A DNA stretch of 7,869 nucleotides from Prevotella sp. CAG:924 (GCA_000431975.1 HF988491.1:8796-16664); one strand, 5' to 3'; numbered from the stretch's first letter, positions 1 through 6,624 are shown. Notes: generated by a model not told the origin, from the sequence alone. Program-made: numbers and translations.

Positions 1-165
1 GCTCTGTTCCTGGTTGTTGTCGGCTATCAGCTGGCAGGAGGTATTTTTGAGACGTTGACAGTGGGAGTGAGTGCTGCGCTGGTAGACTGGAAGATCGGAT
101 TCCCCGGTTTGCTCCTGCAGCTTTTCGCAGGCTGGCTGGTCATCAGGAAGATGCCTGAGTTCTAA
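1..165 (+). CDS. C-terminal end of an integral membrane protein
   Basis: The first 54 codons from the window edge are open and end at TAA (163-165); the start lies outside the window. The visible peptide is strongly hydrophobic, with stretches at about residues 1-16 and 34-49 separated by a short segment containing Asp29, Trp30 and Lys31. It ends in a short polar tail (RKMPEF). This is the pattern of the last two or three helices of a multi-pass inner-membrane protein. An S component of an ECF-type vitamin transporter is one possibility by general look, but no diagnostic motif is visible and I do not assign a family. The next gene on the same strand starts 110 bases later, after an inverted repeat, so it need not share a transcript. 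Confidence 0.75.
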   Translation, partial: ALFLVVVGYQLAGGIFETLTVGVSAALVDWKIGFPGLLLQLFAGWLVIRKMPEF

Positions 166-233
166 TAATACGGGCATGAGTAATATGCAGGTGTGACAGG
201 GGTGCCGAAAGGGACAGTCTGCAATGCCAGTGA

Positions 234-251
234 AGGATATGGACATATCCT
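234..251. repeat. Perfect inverted repeat between the membrane gene and the reductase gene
   Basis: AGGATAT (234-240) and ATATCCT (245-251) are perfect complements around a four-base loop, GGAC. The hairpin lies 69 bases after the stop of the upstream gene and 24 bases before the annotated start of the reductase. It could be a weak transcription stop for the upstream gene, an operator, or a leader hairpin. It is AT-rich and lacks a following run of T, so a strong intrinsic terminator is unlikely. Confidence 0.45.
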
Positions 252-275
252 GCTATTTATGAACAACGAAAGAGA

Positions 276-1523
276 ATGGAAGATAATAAGATGACTTATC
301 GGCCTTATCCCAACAGTAGTCTGAAGACATCGTTGCTGGGCTATGGCATGATGCGTCTGCCGGCGATTGGCGGCGGTTCGCCCCGTGACAGAGCCGATGC
401 GGAGATAGATCAGGATCTGGTCAATAAAGAGGTAGCTTATGCCATACGGCATGGAGTGAACTATTTTGATACGGCGCCAGTCTACTGTCAGGGACGTTGC
501 GAACAGGCCACACGTGAGGCATTGCGTCCTTTTCCACGTAGTGAATACCACATCACATCGAAACTATCCAATTTTGACCGTAAGTATTGGTCACGTGAGG
601 AGTCGGTCAAGATGTATCAACAGAGCTTTGTCAATCTTGGAGTTGATTATATCGATTCCTATCTGCTCCATGGTGTGGGAATGGGTGGATTTGATGAGTT
701 CATGCACCGTTTTGTGGAGAATGGCATGATCGATTATCTTGTCGAAGAGCGTAAAGCCGGCAGGATACTTAATCTTGGCTTTTCCTATCATGGTGACGTG
801 CGTGCCTTCCAGTGGCTGATCGACCATCATGACCAGTATCATTGGGATTTTGTACAGATCGAGATGAACTATGTAGACTGGGATTATGCCCATGAGTTGA
901 ACGACTTCAACCAGAATGCCAGTTATCTCTACGGAGAGCTGGAGAAACATGGTATTCCGGTAGTTGTGATGGAGCCTTGTCTCGGCAGTCGGCTTGCCAA
1001 CCTTCCTACGTTCTTAGAGGAACGGCTGAAGAAGAGCGATATGACGAAGAGTGCGGCCTCGTGGGCTTTCCGCTATGTAGGCAGTTATCCTCAGGTGATG
1101 GTGGTATTGAGTGGCATGACATATATGGAGAACTTGGAGGAAAATGTAGGTACATTTTCTCCGTTGGTGCCTCTCACTCAGGATGAGGTAGAGATGCTCC
1201 ATGGTGTGGCTCATGACATGATCGGATTGCATACAGTGCCATGCAACGATTGCAAATATTGTATGCCTTGTCCTTTTGGTGTAGATATTCCCGGGAATTT
1301 CAAATATTATAATCAGGCTGTCAACAAAGGCTGTCTTCCGAAGGATAAGGACGATGTCCATGCTGCTACGTTTCTGGCCGGACTCGATGAGGCTGTGGCA
1401 CGGGAGGCACAGGCAGACCATTGTCGCCAGTGTAAACATTGTGTACCATTGTGTCCCCAGAATATCCAGATACCGGAGCGGCTGGCTGAGATGTCACAAC
1501 TTATTGCGAAGTTGCGGGGATAG
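276..1523 (+). CDS. Aldo/keto reductase with C-terminal double 4Fe-4S domain
   Basis: This is a 415-residue NAD(P)H-type oxidoreductase expected in the cytoplasm. Residues about 15-300 form the aldo/keto reductase barrel. The usual catalytic tetrad is present as Asp65 and Tyr70 (in YFDTAPVY), Lys96 (in HITSKL) and His132 (in YLLHGV). The cofactor-end motif VVLSGMTYMENLEEN lies at 276-290. The C-terminal region adds two cysteine clusters, Cys323-326-329-332 followed by Pro and Cys383-386-389-393 followed by Pro, which fit two 4Fe-4S clusters. This architecture is a recognised subfamily, common in anaerobes, whose substrates are mostly unknown. The start used is ATG 276; ATG 291 (peptide MTYRPYP) is a real alternative, because GGAAG at 278-282 sits at a better Shine-Dalgarno distance from it. 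The DUF1893 gene follows after three bases, so the two are almost surely co-transcribed. Family assignment is secure; substrate is not known. Confidence 0.93.
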   Translation: MEDNKMTYRPYPNSSLKTSLLGYGMMRLPAIGGGSPRDRADAEIDQDLVNKEVAYAIRHGVNYFDTAPVYCQGRCEQATREALRPFPRSEYHITSKLSNFDRKYWSREESVKMYQQSFVNLGVDYIDSYLLHGVGMGGFDEFMHRFVENGMIDYLVEERKAGRILNLGFSYHGDVRAFQWLIDHHDQYHWDFVQIEMNYVDWDYAHELNDFNQNASYLYGELEKHGIPVVVMEPCLGSRLANLPTFLEERLKKSDMTKSAASWAFRYVGSYPQVMVVLSGMTYMENLEENVGTFSPLVPLTQDEVEMLHGVAHDMIGLHTVPCNDCKYCMPCPFGVDIPGNFKYYNQAVNKGCLPKDKDDVHAATFLAGLDEAVAREAQADHCRQCKHCVPLCPQNIQIPERLAEMSQLIAKLRG

Positions 1524-1526
1524 AAG

Positions 1527-1937
1527 ATGAAAGAACTTATAGATATTCTTCACCGGGAGAATTGCTCCCTGGTGGTGCGTGATGTCCATGGAGAGATAAC
1601 GATCTATCGGAAACCCGGAGTGCGCGATCTGGAAGATCTTCTGAGATCGGATACTGAAAGGTTGCGCGGTGCGGATATCGCCGATAAGGTGATAGGAAAG
1701 GCAGCTGCCGGGATGGCGGTCTATGGTGGTGTCCATTCGGTCTATGGAGAGGTGCTCTCCCGCCATGCACTTCCTATTCTCAATGAGGCAGGTGTAGACT
1801 ATTCTTATGGTACGCTTGTAGATGTCATTGTAAGGGAAATGAGTGACATGCGCTGCCCGCTCGAGCAGATTGTGGCAAAGTGCAGAACGCCTTATGAGAT
1901 AGTGGAGACGTTGTATCATCACTGGTATCAGAAATAG
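1527..1937 (+). CDS. DUF1893 domain-containing protein
   Basis: This small soluble protein of 136 residues matches DUF1893 along nearly its whole length. Its marks are SLVVRD near residue 14, the glycine/alanine-rich core ADKVIGKAAAGMAVYGGV at 49-69, a VYGEVLS stretch at 72-78, the LNEAGVDYSYG segment at 85-95, and a conserved CPLE at 110-113. From family knowledge, structures of such proteins resemble the cytidine-deaminase fold, but no reaction has been established. I see none of the zinc-binding HxE/PCxxC signature of true deaminases, so deaminase activity is not implied. Cys110 is the obvious candidate functional residue. The start is well supported: GGGGA at 1516-1520 lies six bases before ATG 1527, and the gene begins three bases after the reductase stop. 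There is no signal peptide or membrane segment. Tight linkage to an iron-sulfur reductase suggests a shared redox or detoxification task, which is inference. Confidence 0.88.
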   Translation: MKELIDILHRENCSLVVRDVHGEITIYRKPGVRDLEDLLRSDTERLRGADIADKVIGKAAAGMAVYGGVHSVYGEVLSRHALPILNEAGVDYSYGTLVDVIVREMSDMRCPLEQIVAKCRTPYEIVETLYHHWYQK

Positions 1938-1967
1938 GTTAAGGCTTAACAGAACTCCTATAAGCCT
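1938..1967. repeat. Overlapping palindromes just after the DUF1893 stop codon
   Basis: GTTAAGGCTTAAC (1938-1950) is a perfect palindrome around a central G and starts at the base after the stop codon. Part of it, AGGCTTA (1942-1948), also pairs perfectly with TAAGCCT (1961-1967) across a 12-base loop. The second arrangement could form an RNA hairpin of seven pairs; a run of six T follows only at 1988-1993, too far for a standard intrinsic terminator. The element may help end or protect the transcript's 3' end, but this is uncertain. Confidence 0.35.
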
Positions 1968-2051
1968 ATATTGTCAGACTGCAAGTGTTTTTTCATTGGC
2001 TTGTCCGACGTCTAAATTTCTCGAATATCCAATGCTTGAGAAAAGATAGAG

Positions 2052-2094
2052 AAATCCCCGGATCATGATACGGATATCATGACACCGGGGATTT
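2052..2094. terminator. Long hairpin in the convergent gap, probable bidirectional terminator
   Basis: AAATCCCCGG (2052-2061) pairs perfectly with CCGGGGATTT (2085-2094). Inside it, TCATGATA (2063-2070) pairs perfectly with TATCATGA (2075-2082) around a CGGA loop. The two stems, of ten and eight pairs, are joined by a small asymmetric bulge, giving one stem of 18 pairs. It lies between the stop of the DUF1893 gene (1937) and the stop of the convergent DUF6057-like gene (2143), where a shared terminator is expected. Neither side has a long clean T tract; the minus-strand side is more T-rich (CTATCTTTTCTC after the stem), so termination of the minus-strand operon is better supported than of the plus-strand pair. 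A second weaker stem (2017-2043, TTTCTC with GAGAAA) lies next to it. The rest of the 205-base gap (1938-2142) shows no gene. Confidence 0.65.
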
Positions 2095-2142
2095 GTCGTG
2101 TGGCTGCGACTGACAGAGGCAGCCTGTTTTGTTAGGTTTTGG

Positions 2143-3309
2143 TTAGTCTTCTTGTTTATATCTATTTGTCAACTGATAGTAGTACCACCAGTATGTCTTG
2201 CCATAAGTGTCACGGATCATGTTGGCACGTTCTTCCGGGTGGGTATATTTCTTCTCCAGATCGAGCATATCTTCATAATCCTGATCCATCACTGTGCTGT
2301 GATAGATAATGATAGGATGGGCGCGCAGGTGCGTGTAGAGCGTCAGAGCCTCCCGGTAGTGGAGCGGCAGGGCACCCGATATTTTATAGTAGCGGGGCAG
2401 TGCGCGAACGAAGTCGTCCAACCGGCCGTCAAGCAGATAGGCTGACAGGAGCCAGTCATGTGCCGCTTTTGTAGCATAATGGCGTTGATGGAGCTTCTCC
2501 AGATATACGATGGGACTTAGTTTCTGACGGAAATAGACCCCAAGGTGGCTATAAAGTTTTTTCTCCGGAAGTAGCAGCAGGCGGATGCTATGACCATTGG
2601 GGAGCATGGCATCGCTGCCTCCCACGAGGGGATAAGAGAACAACCGGTCGCCCAGTTCTCCCTTCTCGCTGAGTGCCCATATACGGAGCATTGTCAGGGT
2701 GGAGTCTGCAACAGTCGATTTGGCGCCGATGGAGAGGGCTGCATCGTTGTTGCTTTCATACATACGACATTCCATCGATGTGCGGAAGTGGGTCAGGTCA
2801 TTGTTACAACCGATAGAGCCTGTCATGAAAGCCATGAGAACCATCAGTAGCAGGTTGCCCCATGTTGTGCGGGAGAAAAATCCTTCAGAAAGCGCAGGAC
2901 GAGCGACTGATTCCAATTGTCGGCACACATAGACCACTCCCGCATAAAGCACCATGAGCAGGGGAAACAGCCATACCCAATGACCAGGATAGCCGGAACT
3001 GCCCATACATGTTTCCACGTCGGTGAGGATGCCTAGCAGAAGCATGGACGGGAAATAGGTGAGGGCATAAGCCTGTCCCCGCAAGGAGGTGCCGGCTACC
3101 ATTGCGGCATGTAGCAGATACAGCAGGAGTACGATGAGCACTGCACCGATGGTGCGGTTGTAGGTTGTCACGCCTCCTGACAGCACATGCTGCAAGACAT
3201 AAAGTACGTCGGCCTGATAATTGTAGACGTAGAAGAAAGAGAATAGCAAGAAAAAACCGGCACACGTCACACGCATGACCGTGCCGGTAGACTTGATGTT
3301 TATTGACAT
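2143..3309 (-). CDS. Five-helix membrane protein resembling DUF6057
   Basis: This is a 388-residue inner-membrane protein of unknown function. Hydrophobic segments at about 11-29, 53-72, 81-96, 111-129 and 150-168 predict five membrane helices. After Cys168 comes a soluble region of about 220 residues (169-388), probably mostly helical, with paired-helix-like stretches between about 250 and 330 and an aromatic ending, KTYWWYYYQLTNRY (371-384). The membrane half, the helical tail and the TYWWYYYQ ending resemble DUF6057 proteins of Bacteroidales; I judge this from memory of the family, not from an alignment. The frame is open up to 3372, but ATG 3309 is preferred: it follows the glgB stop (3318-3320) by eight bases, avoids a 55-base overlap, and starts the peptide shortly before the first helix. 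The leader is AT-rich with no Shine-Dalgarno site, typical for the phylum. The spacing implies co-transcription and perhaps translational coupling with glgB. Confidence 0.82.
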   Translation of the reverse strand: MSINIKSTGTVMRVTCAGFFLLFSFFYVYNYQADVLYVLQHVLSGGVTTYNRTIGAVLIVLLLYLLHAAMVAGTSLRGQAYALTYFPSMLLLGILTDVETCMGSSGYPGHWVWLFPLLMVLYAGVVYVCRQLESVARPALSEGFFSRTTWGNLLLMVLMAFMTGSIGCNNDLTHFRTSMECRMYESNNDAALSIGAKSTVADSTLTMLRIWALSEKGELGDRLFSYPLVGGSDAMLPNGHSIRLLLLPEKKLYSHLGVYFRQKLSPIVYLEKLHQRHYATKAAHDWLLSAYLLDGRLDDFVRALPRYYKISGALPLHYREALTLYTHLRAHPIIIYHSTVMDQDYEDMLDLEKKYTHPEERANMIRDTYGKTYWWYYYQLTNRYKQED

Positions 3310-3317
3310 TATATGTT

Positions 3318-5411
3318 TTATTTTTTGCGAAGCACTAAAGCGCAACGGGCAGGCACATAGAGTTTGAGCCAACCCTTGTGGTCGGGTGCGTAGAGGGGAT
3401 CGGGCACGGTCATGTGCTCCACGCTGTCGTCATTGAGCCCATTGCCTCCGAAGGCGGGAGAGTCGCTGTCGAGTACGACATTGTAACTGCCTTCGGGTAC
3501 AAGGAAGCCGTAATCGGTGAATGAGCGGGTGGGCGAGAAGTTGAACACAAAAATAAGCGATCCGCGTGAGAAGCAGAGAATCTGGTCGCCGTCATTATGC
3601 CATATCTCCTGAACAGGAGTACGGTTAAAGGCTTTCTCGCTCTTGAGTGTTTCCAGCATGGCCTTGTCGAAATCGCCGAGATAGTGGTAGCACAGGTCTT
3701 TGTTGTCGACCAGATTCCACTGGCGGCGTGCATATTTATAGCTCCACCCATTGCCTTCGCGTGGGAAGTCGATCCATTCGGGGTGGCCAAACTCGTTGCC
3801 CATGAAGTTGAGGTATCCACCATTGATGGCAGCTGCTGTGACGAGACGGATCATCTTGTGCAGGGCGATGCCGCGGTGTACGAGGTCATTCTCATCGCCT
3901 TTCTTGAAATGCCAATACATGTCGGCGTCAATGAGACGGAAGATGATAGTCTTGTCACCCACGAGAGCCTGGTCATGACTTTCGCAATAGGAGACGGTCT
4001 TCTCATCGACACGGCGGTTGCGAACCTCCCAGAAGATAGAAGAGGGCTTCCAGTCCTCATCCCGTCTTTCCTTGATTGTCTTGATCCAGTAATCGGGGAT
4101 ATTCATAGCCATGCGGTAGTCGAAGCCGAAGCCGCCATCCTTGAACTTGGCAGCCAGTCCGGGCATACCGCTCACCTCTTCGGCAATAGTGAAGGCATTG
4201 GGATTCACTTCATGTATCAGTTCGTTGGCGAGGGTGAGATAACAGATGGCGTTGTCATCTTCGTGACCATTGAAATAGTCGCCGTAGTTGGTGAAGGCTT
4301 CACCGAGACCATGGCTATAGTAAAGCATAGAGGTGACACCGTCGAAGCGGAAACCATCGAAATGGTATTCCTCCAGCCAGTATTTGCAGTTAGAGAGCAG
4401 GAAATGGATTACGTCATCTTTGCCGTAATCGAAGCAAAGGCTGTCCCAAGCCGGATGCTCATGACGTTCACCGGGATAGAAATATTGGTTAGGATCGCCA
4501 GCGAGGTTGCCCAGTCCTTCCACCTCGTTTTTCACGGCGTGGGAGTGTACGATGTCCATAATCACGGCTACACCCTGCTGATGGGCTGCGTCGATGAGTG
4601 CTTTCAGCTCCTCGGGTGTACCGAATCGGCTTGAGGGAGCGAAGAAAGAGCTGACATGATAGCCGAAGGAACCGTAGTAGGGATGTTCCTGAATGGCCAT
4701 GATTTGTATGCAGTTGTATCCGTCCTTGATGATACGGGGCAGTACGTTGTCTTTAAATTCGGTATATGTACCTACCTTTTCGGCATCTTGTGCCATGCCT
4801 ACATGGCATTCATAGATAAAGAGAGGATCGCGATGGGGACGGAAAGTCTTTTTCTTCCATACATAGGGATGCTCAGGATCCCATACCTGGGCAGAGAATA
4901 TTTTTGTGTTGTCGTCTTGTATGACGCGTCGGCACCATGCGGGGATACGTTCTCCCTCGCCTCCGTTCCATTTCACGTGCATCTTGTACAGGTCACCGTG
5001 CTTCATGGCCTTGGCAGGGAGTTTGAGCTCCCAGTTACCGTTGTCGATACGTGTGCAACGATATTTCTCCGTTTCCTGCCAGTCGTTGAAATCACCGACG
5101 AGATAGATGTCAGTAGCATTGGGTGCCCACTCACGGAAGACCCATCCACCTCGTGTGGTATGATGAAGTCCGTAGTATTCGTGGCCATTGGCAAAGTCGG
5201 AGAGGGTGATCTTGCCACCTTGTGTCAGTTGGTCGATTTTCCATAAGGCGTGGTCGTGCCGGCCACGGATGGCATCTTCGTAGGGCTCCAGATAGGGGTC
5301 GTTCTTTACAATACCAATGTGTTTAGGTGCAACGGTCGTTTTGGTTGCTGTCTTCGTTTTAGGAGTGGCGGTTGTTTTTGTTGCTGCACTCGTTTTCTTA
5401 CTTTTCACCAT
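3318..5411 (-). CDS. glgB: 1,4-alpha-glucan (glycogen) branching enzyme, GBE1-like GH13
   Basis: This cytoplasmic enzyme cuts an alpha-1,4-glucan chain and rejoins it through an alpha-1,6 bond, making the branches of glycogen. It has 697 residues, close to the eukaryotic GBE1 length. An N-terminal carbohydrate-binding module (CBM48) spans about 76-180, followed by the GH13 barrel. The GH13 residues are all present: Asp286-His291 (DIVHSH), the nucleophile Asp357 in GFRFDGVTS, the acid/base Glu411 in TIAEEVSGMP, and the transition-state Asp480 in ESHDQ. Segments such as LPRI-GYNCIQ-MAI (224-239), GFRFDGVTSMLY (353-364), ESHDQALVGDK (477-487) and YLNFMGNEFGHPEW (533-546) are nearly those of animal and fungal enzymes, so this is the eukaryote-like subfamily, not the usual bacterial GlgB. 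Residues 1-30 form an extra basic tail with eight Lys, ten Thr and no acidic residue. The gene sits 55 bases after the MORN gene, with no promoter-like box seen in between, and eight bases before the DUF6057-like gene. Confidence 0.97.
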   Translation of the reverse strand: MVKSKKTSAATKTTATPKTKTATKTTVAPKHIGIVKNDPYLEPYEDAIRGRHDHALWKIDQLTQGGKITLSDFANGHEYYGLHHTTRGGWVFREWAPNATDIYLVGDFNDWQETEKYRCTRIDNGNWELKLPAKAMKHGDLYKMHVKWNGGEGERIPAWCRRVIQDDNTKIFSAQVWDPEHPYVWKKKTFRPHRDPLFIYECHVGMAQDAEKVGTYTEFKDNVLPRIIKDGYNCIQIMAIQEHPYYGSFGYHVSSFFAPSSRFGTPEELKALIDAAHQQGVAVIMDIVHSHAVKNEVEGLGNLAGDPNQYFYPGERHEHPAWDSLCFDYGKDDVIHFLLSNCKYWLEEYHFDGFRFDGVTSMLYYSHGLGEAFTNYGDYFNGHEDDNAICYLTLANELIHEVNPNAFTIAEEVSGMPGLAAKFKDGGFGFDYRMAMNIPDYWIKTIKERRDEDWKPSSIFWEVRNRRVDEKTVSYCESHDQALVGDKTIIFRLIDADMYWHFKKGDENDLVHRGIALHKMIRLVTAAAINGGYLNFMGNEFGHPEWIDFPREGNGWSYKYARRQWNLVDNKDLCYHYLGDFDKAMLETLKSEKAFNRTPVQEIWHNDGDQILCFSRGSLIFVFNFSPTRSFTDYGFLVPEGSYNVVLDSDSPAFGGNGLNDDSVEHMTVPDPLYAPDHKGWLKLYVPARCALVLRKK

Positions 5412-5466
5412 AAGTATTTACAGTTTAATTCTTTTATTATTACTTACGTGTATTTTTTGTTGTGCA

Positions 5467-6597
5467 TTAGTCGGCGAATCGCATTCCATCTTCGTAATGT
5501 CCTTCCGCCGTGACATTTCCGTTGCGGTCTTTCTCCACATAGTGTCCGTCGCGTTGGTCGTTGACATAAGAGCCTTCAAAGCGTTTGCCGTCTTTAGTCT
5601 CTTCGATGGCTTTGCCATTGCGTTTGCCGTCTTTGTAGTAGCCTTTAAAGCGGGTGCCGTCGGCATAGTGGATGATTACCTGCCCGTTGAGCTGTCCCTT
5701 GGAGAAGTCACCTTCGTAGACATCACCGTTCTTTTTGGTCAGTTTTCCGTGTCCCTCTTGCAGGTCGTTTTTCCATGTGCCTTCATACCGGTCGCCGTTG
5801 TCCCAGACAAAGACGCCCATGCCGTCTTTGTTGCCTTCTAGGAAGTGGCCGGTATATCGGTCGCCGTTGTTATAGCGCAGGATGCCTTCTCCGGAGCGTT
5901 CGCCCTGGTCGTAGTCTCCTTCGTATTCGTCGCCGTTTTGGAAGATATAAATGCCGCGGCCCTGTTGGATGTCGTCTTTCCATTGTCCTTTGTAGACGTC
6001 GCCGTCGGCATATCGGTTGACGCCGTATCCCGACCGCTGGTTGTTGGCCCATTCGCCATCGTAGGTCGTGCCGTCTCCCCAGTCAAAGAAGCCTTTGCCT
6101 TCTTTCTTGTCGTCTTTCCACATTCCCTGATAGTAGGCACCGTTGGCGTAGGTATAGCGGCCTTTGCCCTGACGCTTGTCTTGATACCACTGGCCGTCAT
6201 ATACATCGCCGTTGAAATAATACATCACGCCGTGACCATGCTGATAGTCGCGATACCACAGCCCGACATATTTGTTGTTGTTGGAGAAGTAGTAGGTGCC
6301 ATGACCGTTTTGTTGGTCGAGCACCCATTCTCCGTCATATTTCTCTCCGTCGGCAAACGTATAGATACCATGTCCCTGGCGGTGCCCCTTCACGTATTCA
6401 CCTTCGTAGGTGTTTCCGTTCTCGTACACTACGGAGCCTTTGCCATTGGGCTTGCCGCCGCTCATCTCTCCTTTATACGTTCCTTTTATGCCCATCTCCG
6501 TAATGGTGCAGGAGCCCAGTGTAATCTTTTGGGCAGCCATAGAGAGAGGCAGGGTAAGGATAGCTAGGGAGAGAAGATATTTTCGTATTGCTTGCAT
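5467..6597 (-). CDS. Exported MORN-repeat protein with 14 tandem repeats
   Basis: This 376-residue protein begins with a signal peptide: basic Arg5 and Lys6, a hydrophobic core at 7-20 and a probable signal peptidase I site after Ala22 (AA before Gln23). After a 18-residue linker come 14 MORN repeats of exactly 23 residues without insertions, residues 41-362, each opening with Y/F-x-G (for example YEGEYVKGHRQGHGIYTF at 64-81). A degenerate fragment closes the protein. Repeats 1-11 keep the central GxG; repeats 12-14 lose its second Gly and look like a C-terminal cap. MORN arrays form elongated beta-hairpin rods that bind lipids or proteins in known cases; no enzyme domain is visible. The ATG at 6597 is chosen because it starts the signal peptide; the frame is open further upstream to 6702 but would bury it and run past the promoter box. 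The gene probably heads the glgB operon. Its function is unknown. Confidence 0.92.
   Translation of the reverse strand: MQAIRKYLLSLAILTLPLSMAAQKITLGSCTITEMGIKGTYKGEMSGGKPNGKGSVVYENGNTYEGEYVKGHRQGHGIYTFADGEKYDGEWVLDQQNGHGTYYFSNNNKYVGLWYRDYQHGHGVMYYFNGDVYDGQWYQDKRQGKGRYTYANGAYYQGMWKDDKKEGKGFFDWGDGTTYDGEWANNQRSGYGVNRYADGDVYKGQWKDDIQQGRGIYIFQNGDEYEGDYDQGERSGEGILRYNNGDRYTGHFLEGNKDGMGVFVWDNGDRYEGTWKNDLQEGHGKLTKKNGDVYEGDFSKGQLNGQVIIHYADGTRFKGYYKDGKRNGKAIEETKDGKRFEGSYVNDQRDGHYVEKDRNGNVTAEGHYEDGMRFAD
5512..6477 (-). repeat. 14 tandem 69-base units encoding the MORN array
   Basis: The coding DNA for residues 41-362 is a tandem array of fourteen 69-base units without insertions. The period is visible on the plus strand: gtcgccgt begins at 5791, 5860, 5929 and 5998, each 69 bases apart, and gtcgtctttcca occurs at 5971-5982 and 6109-6120, two periods apart. 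Units have diverged over most of their length, so the array looks old rather than freshly amplified, but the shared blocks could still allow recombination to change repeat number in steps of 23 residues. Confidence 0.85.
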
Positions 6598-6624
6598 GTT
6601 GGTTTGTCTCTTCTTGTCAGCTTG

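Noticed and set aside
1014..1439. Minus-strand frame of 141 codons
   Set aside because: It is antisense to the conserved reductase barrel and iron-sulfur domain, with no ribosome site or family match.
2098..2445. Plus-strand frame of 115 codons with a hydrophobic start
   Set aside because: It overlaps the 3' end of the DUF6057-like gene in antisense and begins just after the terminator hairpin; nothing supports translation.
3597..4634. Long plus-strand reading frame of 345 codons
   Set aside because: It lies wholly antisense to glgB, whose protein is strongly conserved there. The predicted peptide matches no family I know and has the valine/isoleucine-rich look of a shadow frame.
5317..5841. 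Plus-strand frame of 174 codons that looks membrane-like
   Set aside because: It spans the glgB start, the intergenic gap and the MORN gene end in antisense. The Lys/Thr-rich tail and MORN repeats read backwards give the hydrophobic peptide.
5512..6477. Regular repeats that could suggest a CRISPR array
   Set aside because: The period is 69 bases with no spacer, and the units encode MORN motifs in one frame, so this is a protein repeat.
5845..6567. Plus-strand frame of 240 codons with hydrophobic segments
   Set aside because: It is antisense to the MORN array. The 69-base repeats keep the opposite frame open and force repeated hydrophobic residues, so the apparent membrane segments are an artefact.
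6508..6597. Possible lipoprotein signal (LGSC at residues 27-30 of the MORN protein)
   Set aside because: The Cys lies after the polar stretch QKIT, ten residues past the hydrophobic core, and AA before Gln23 is a better ordinary signal peptidase site.
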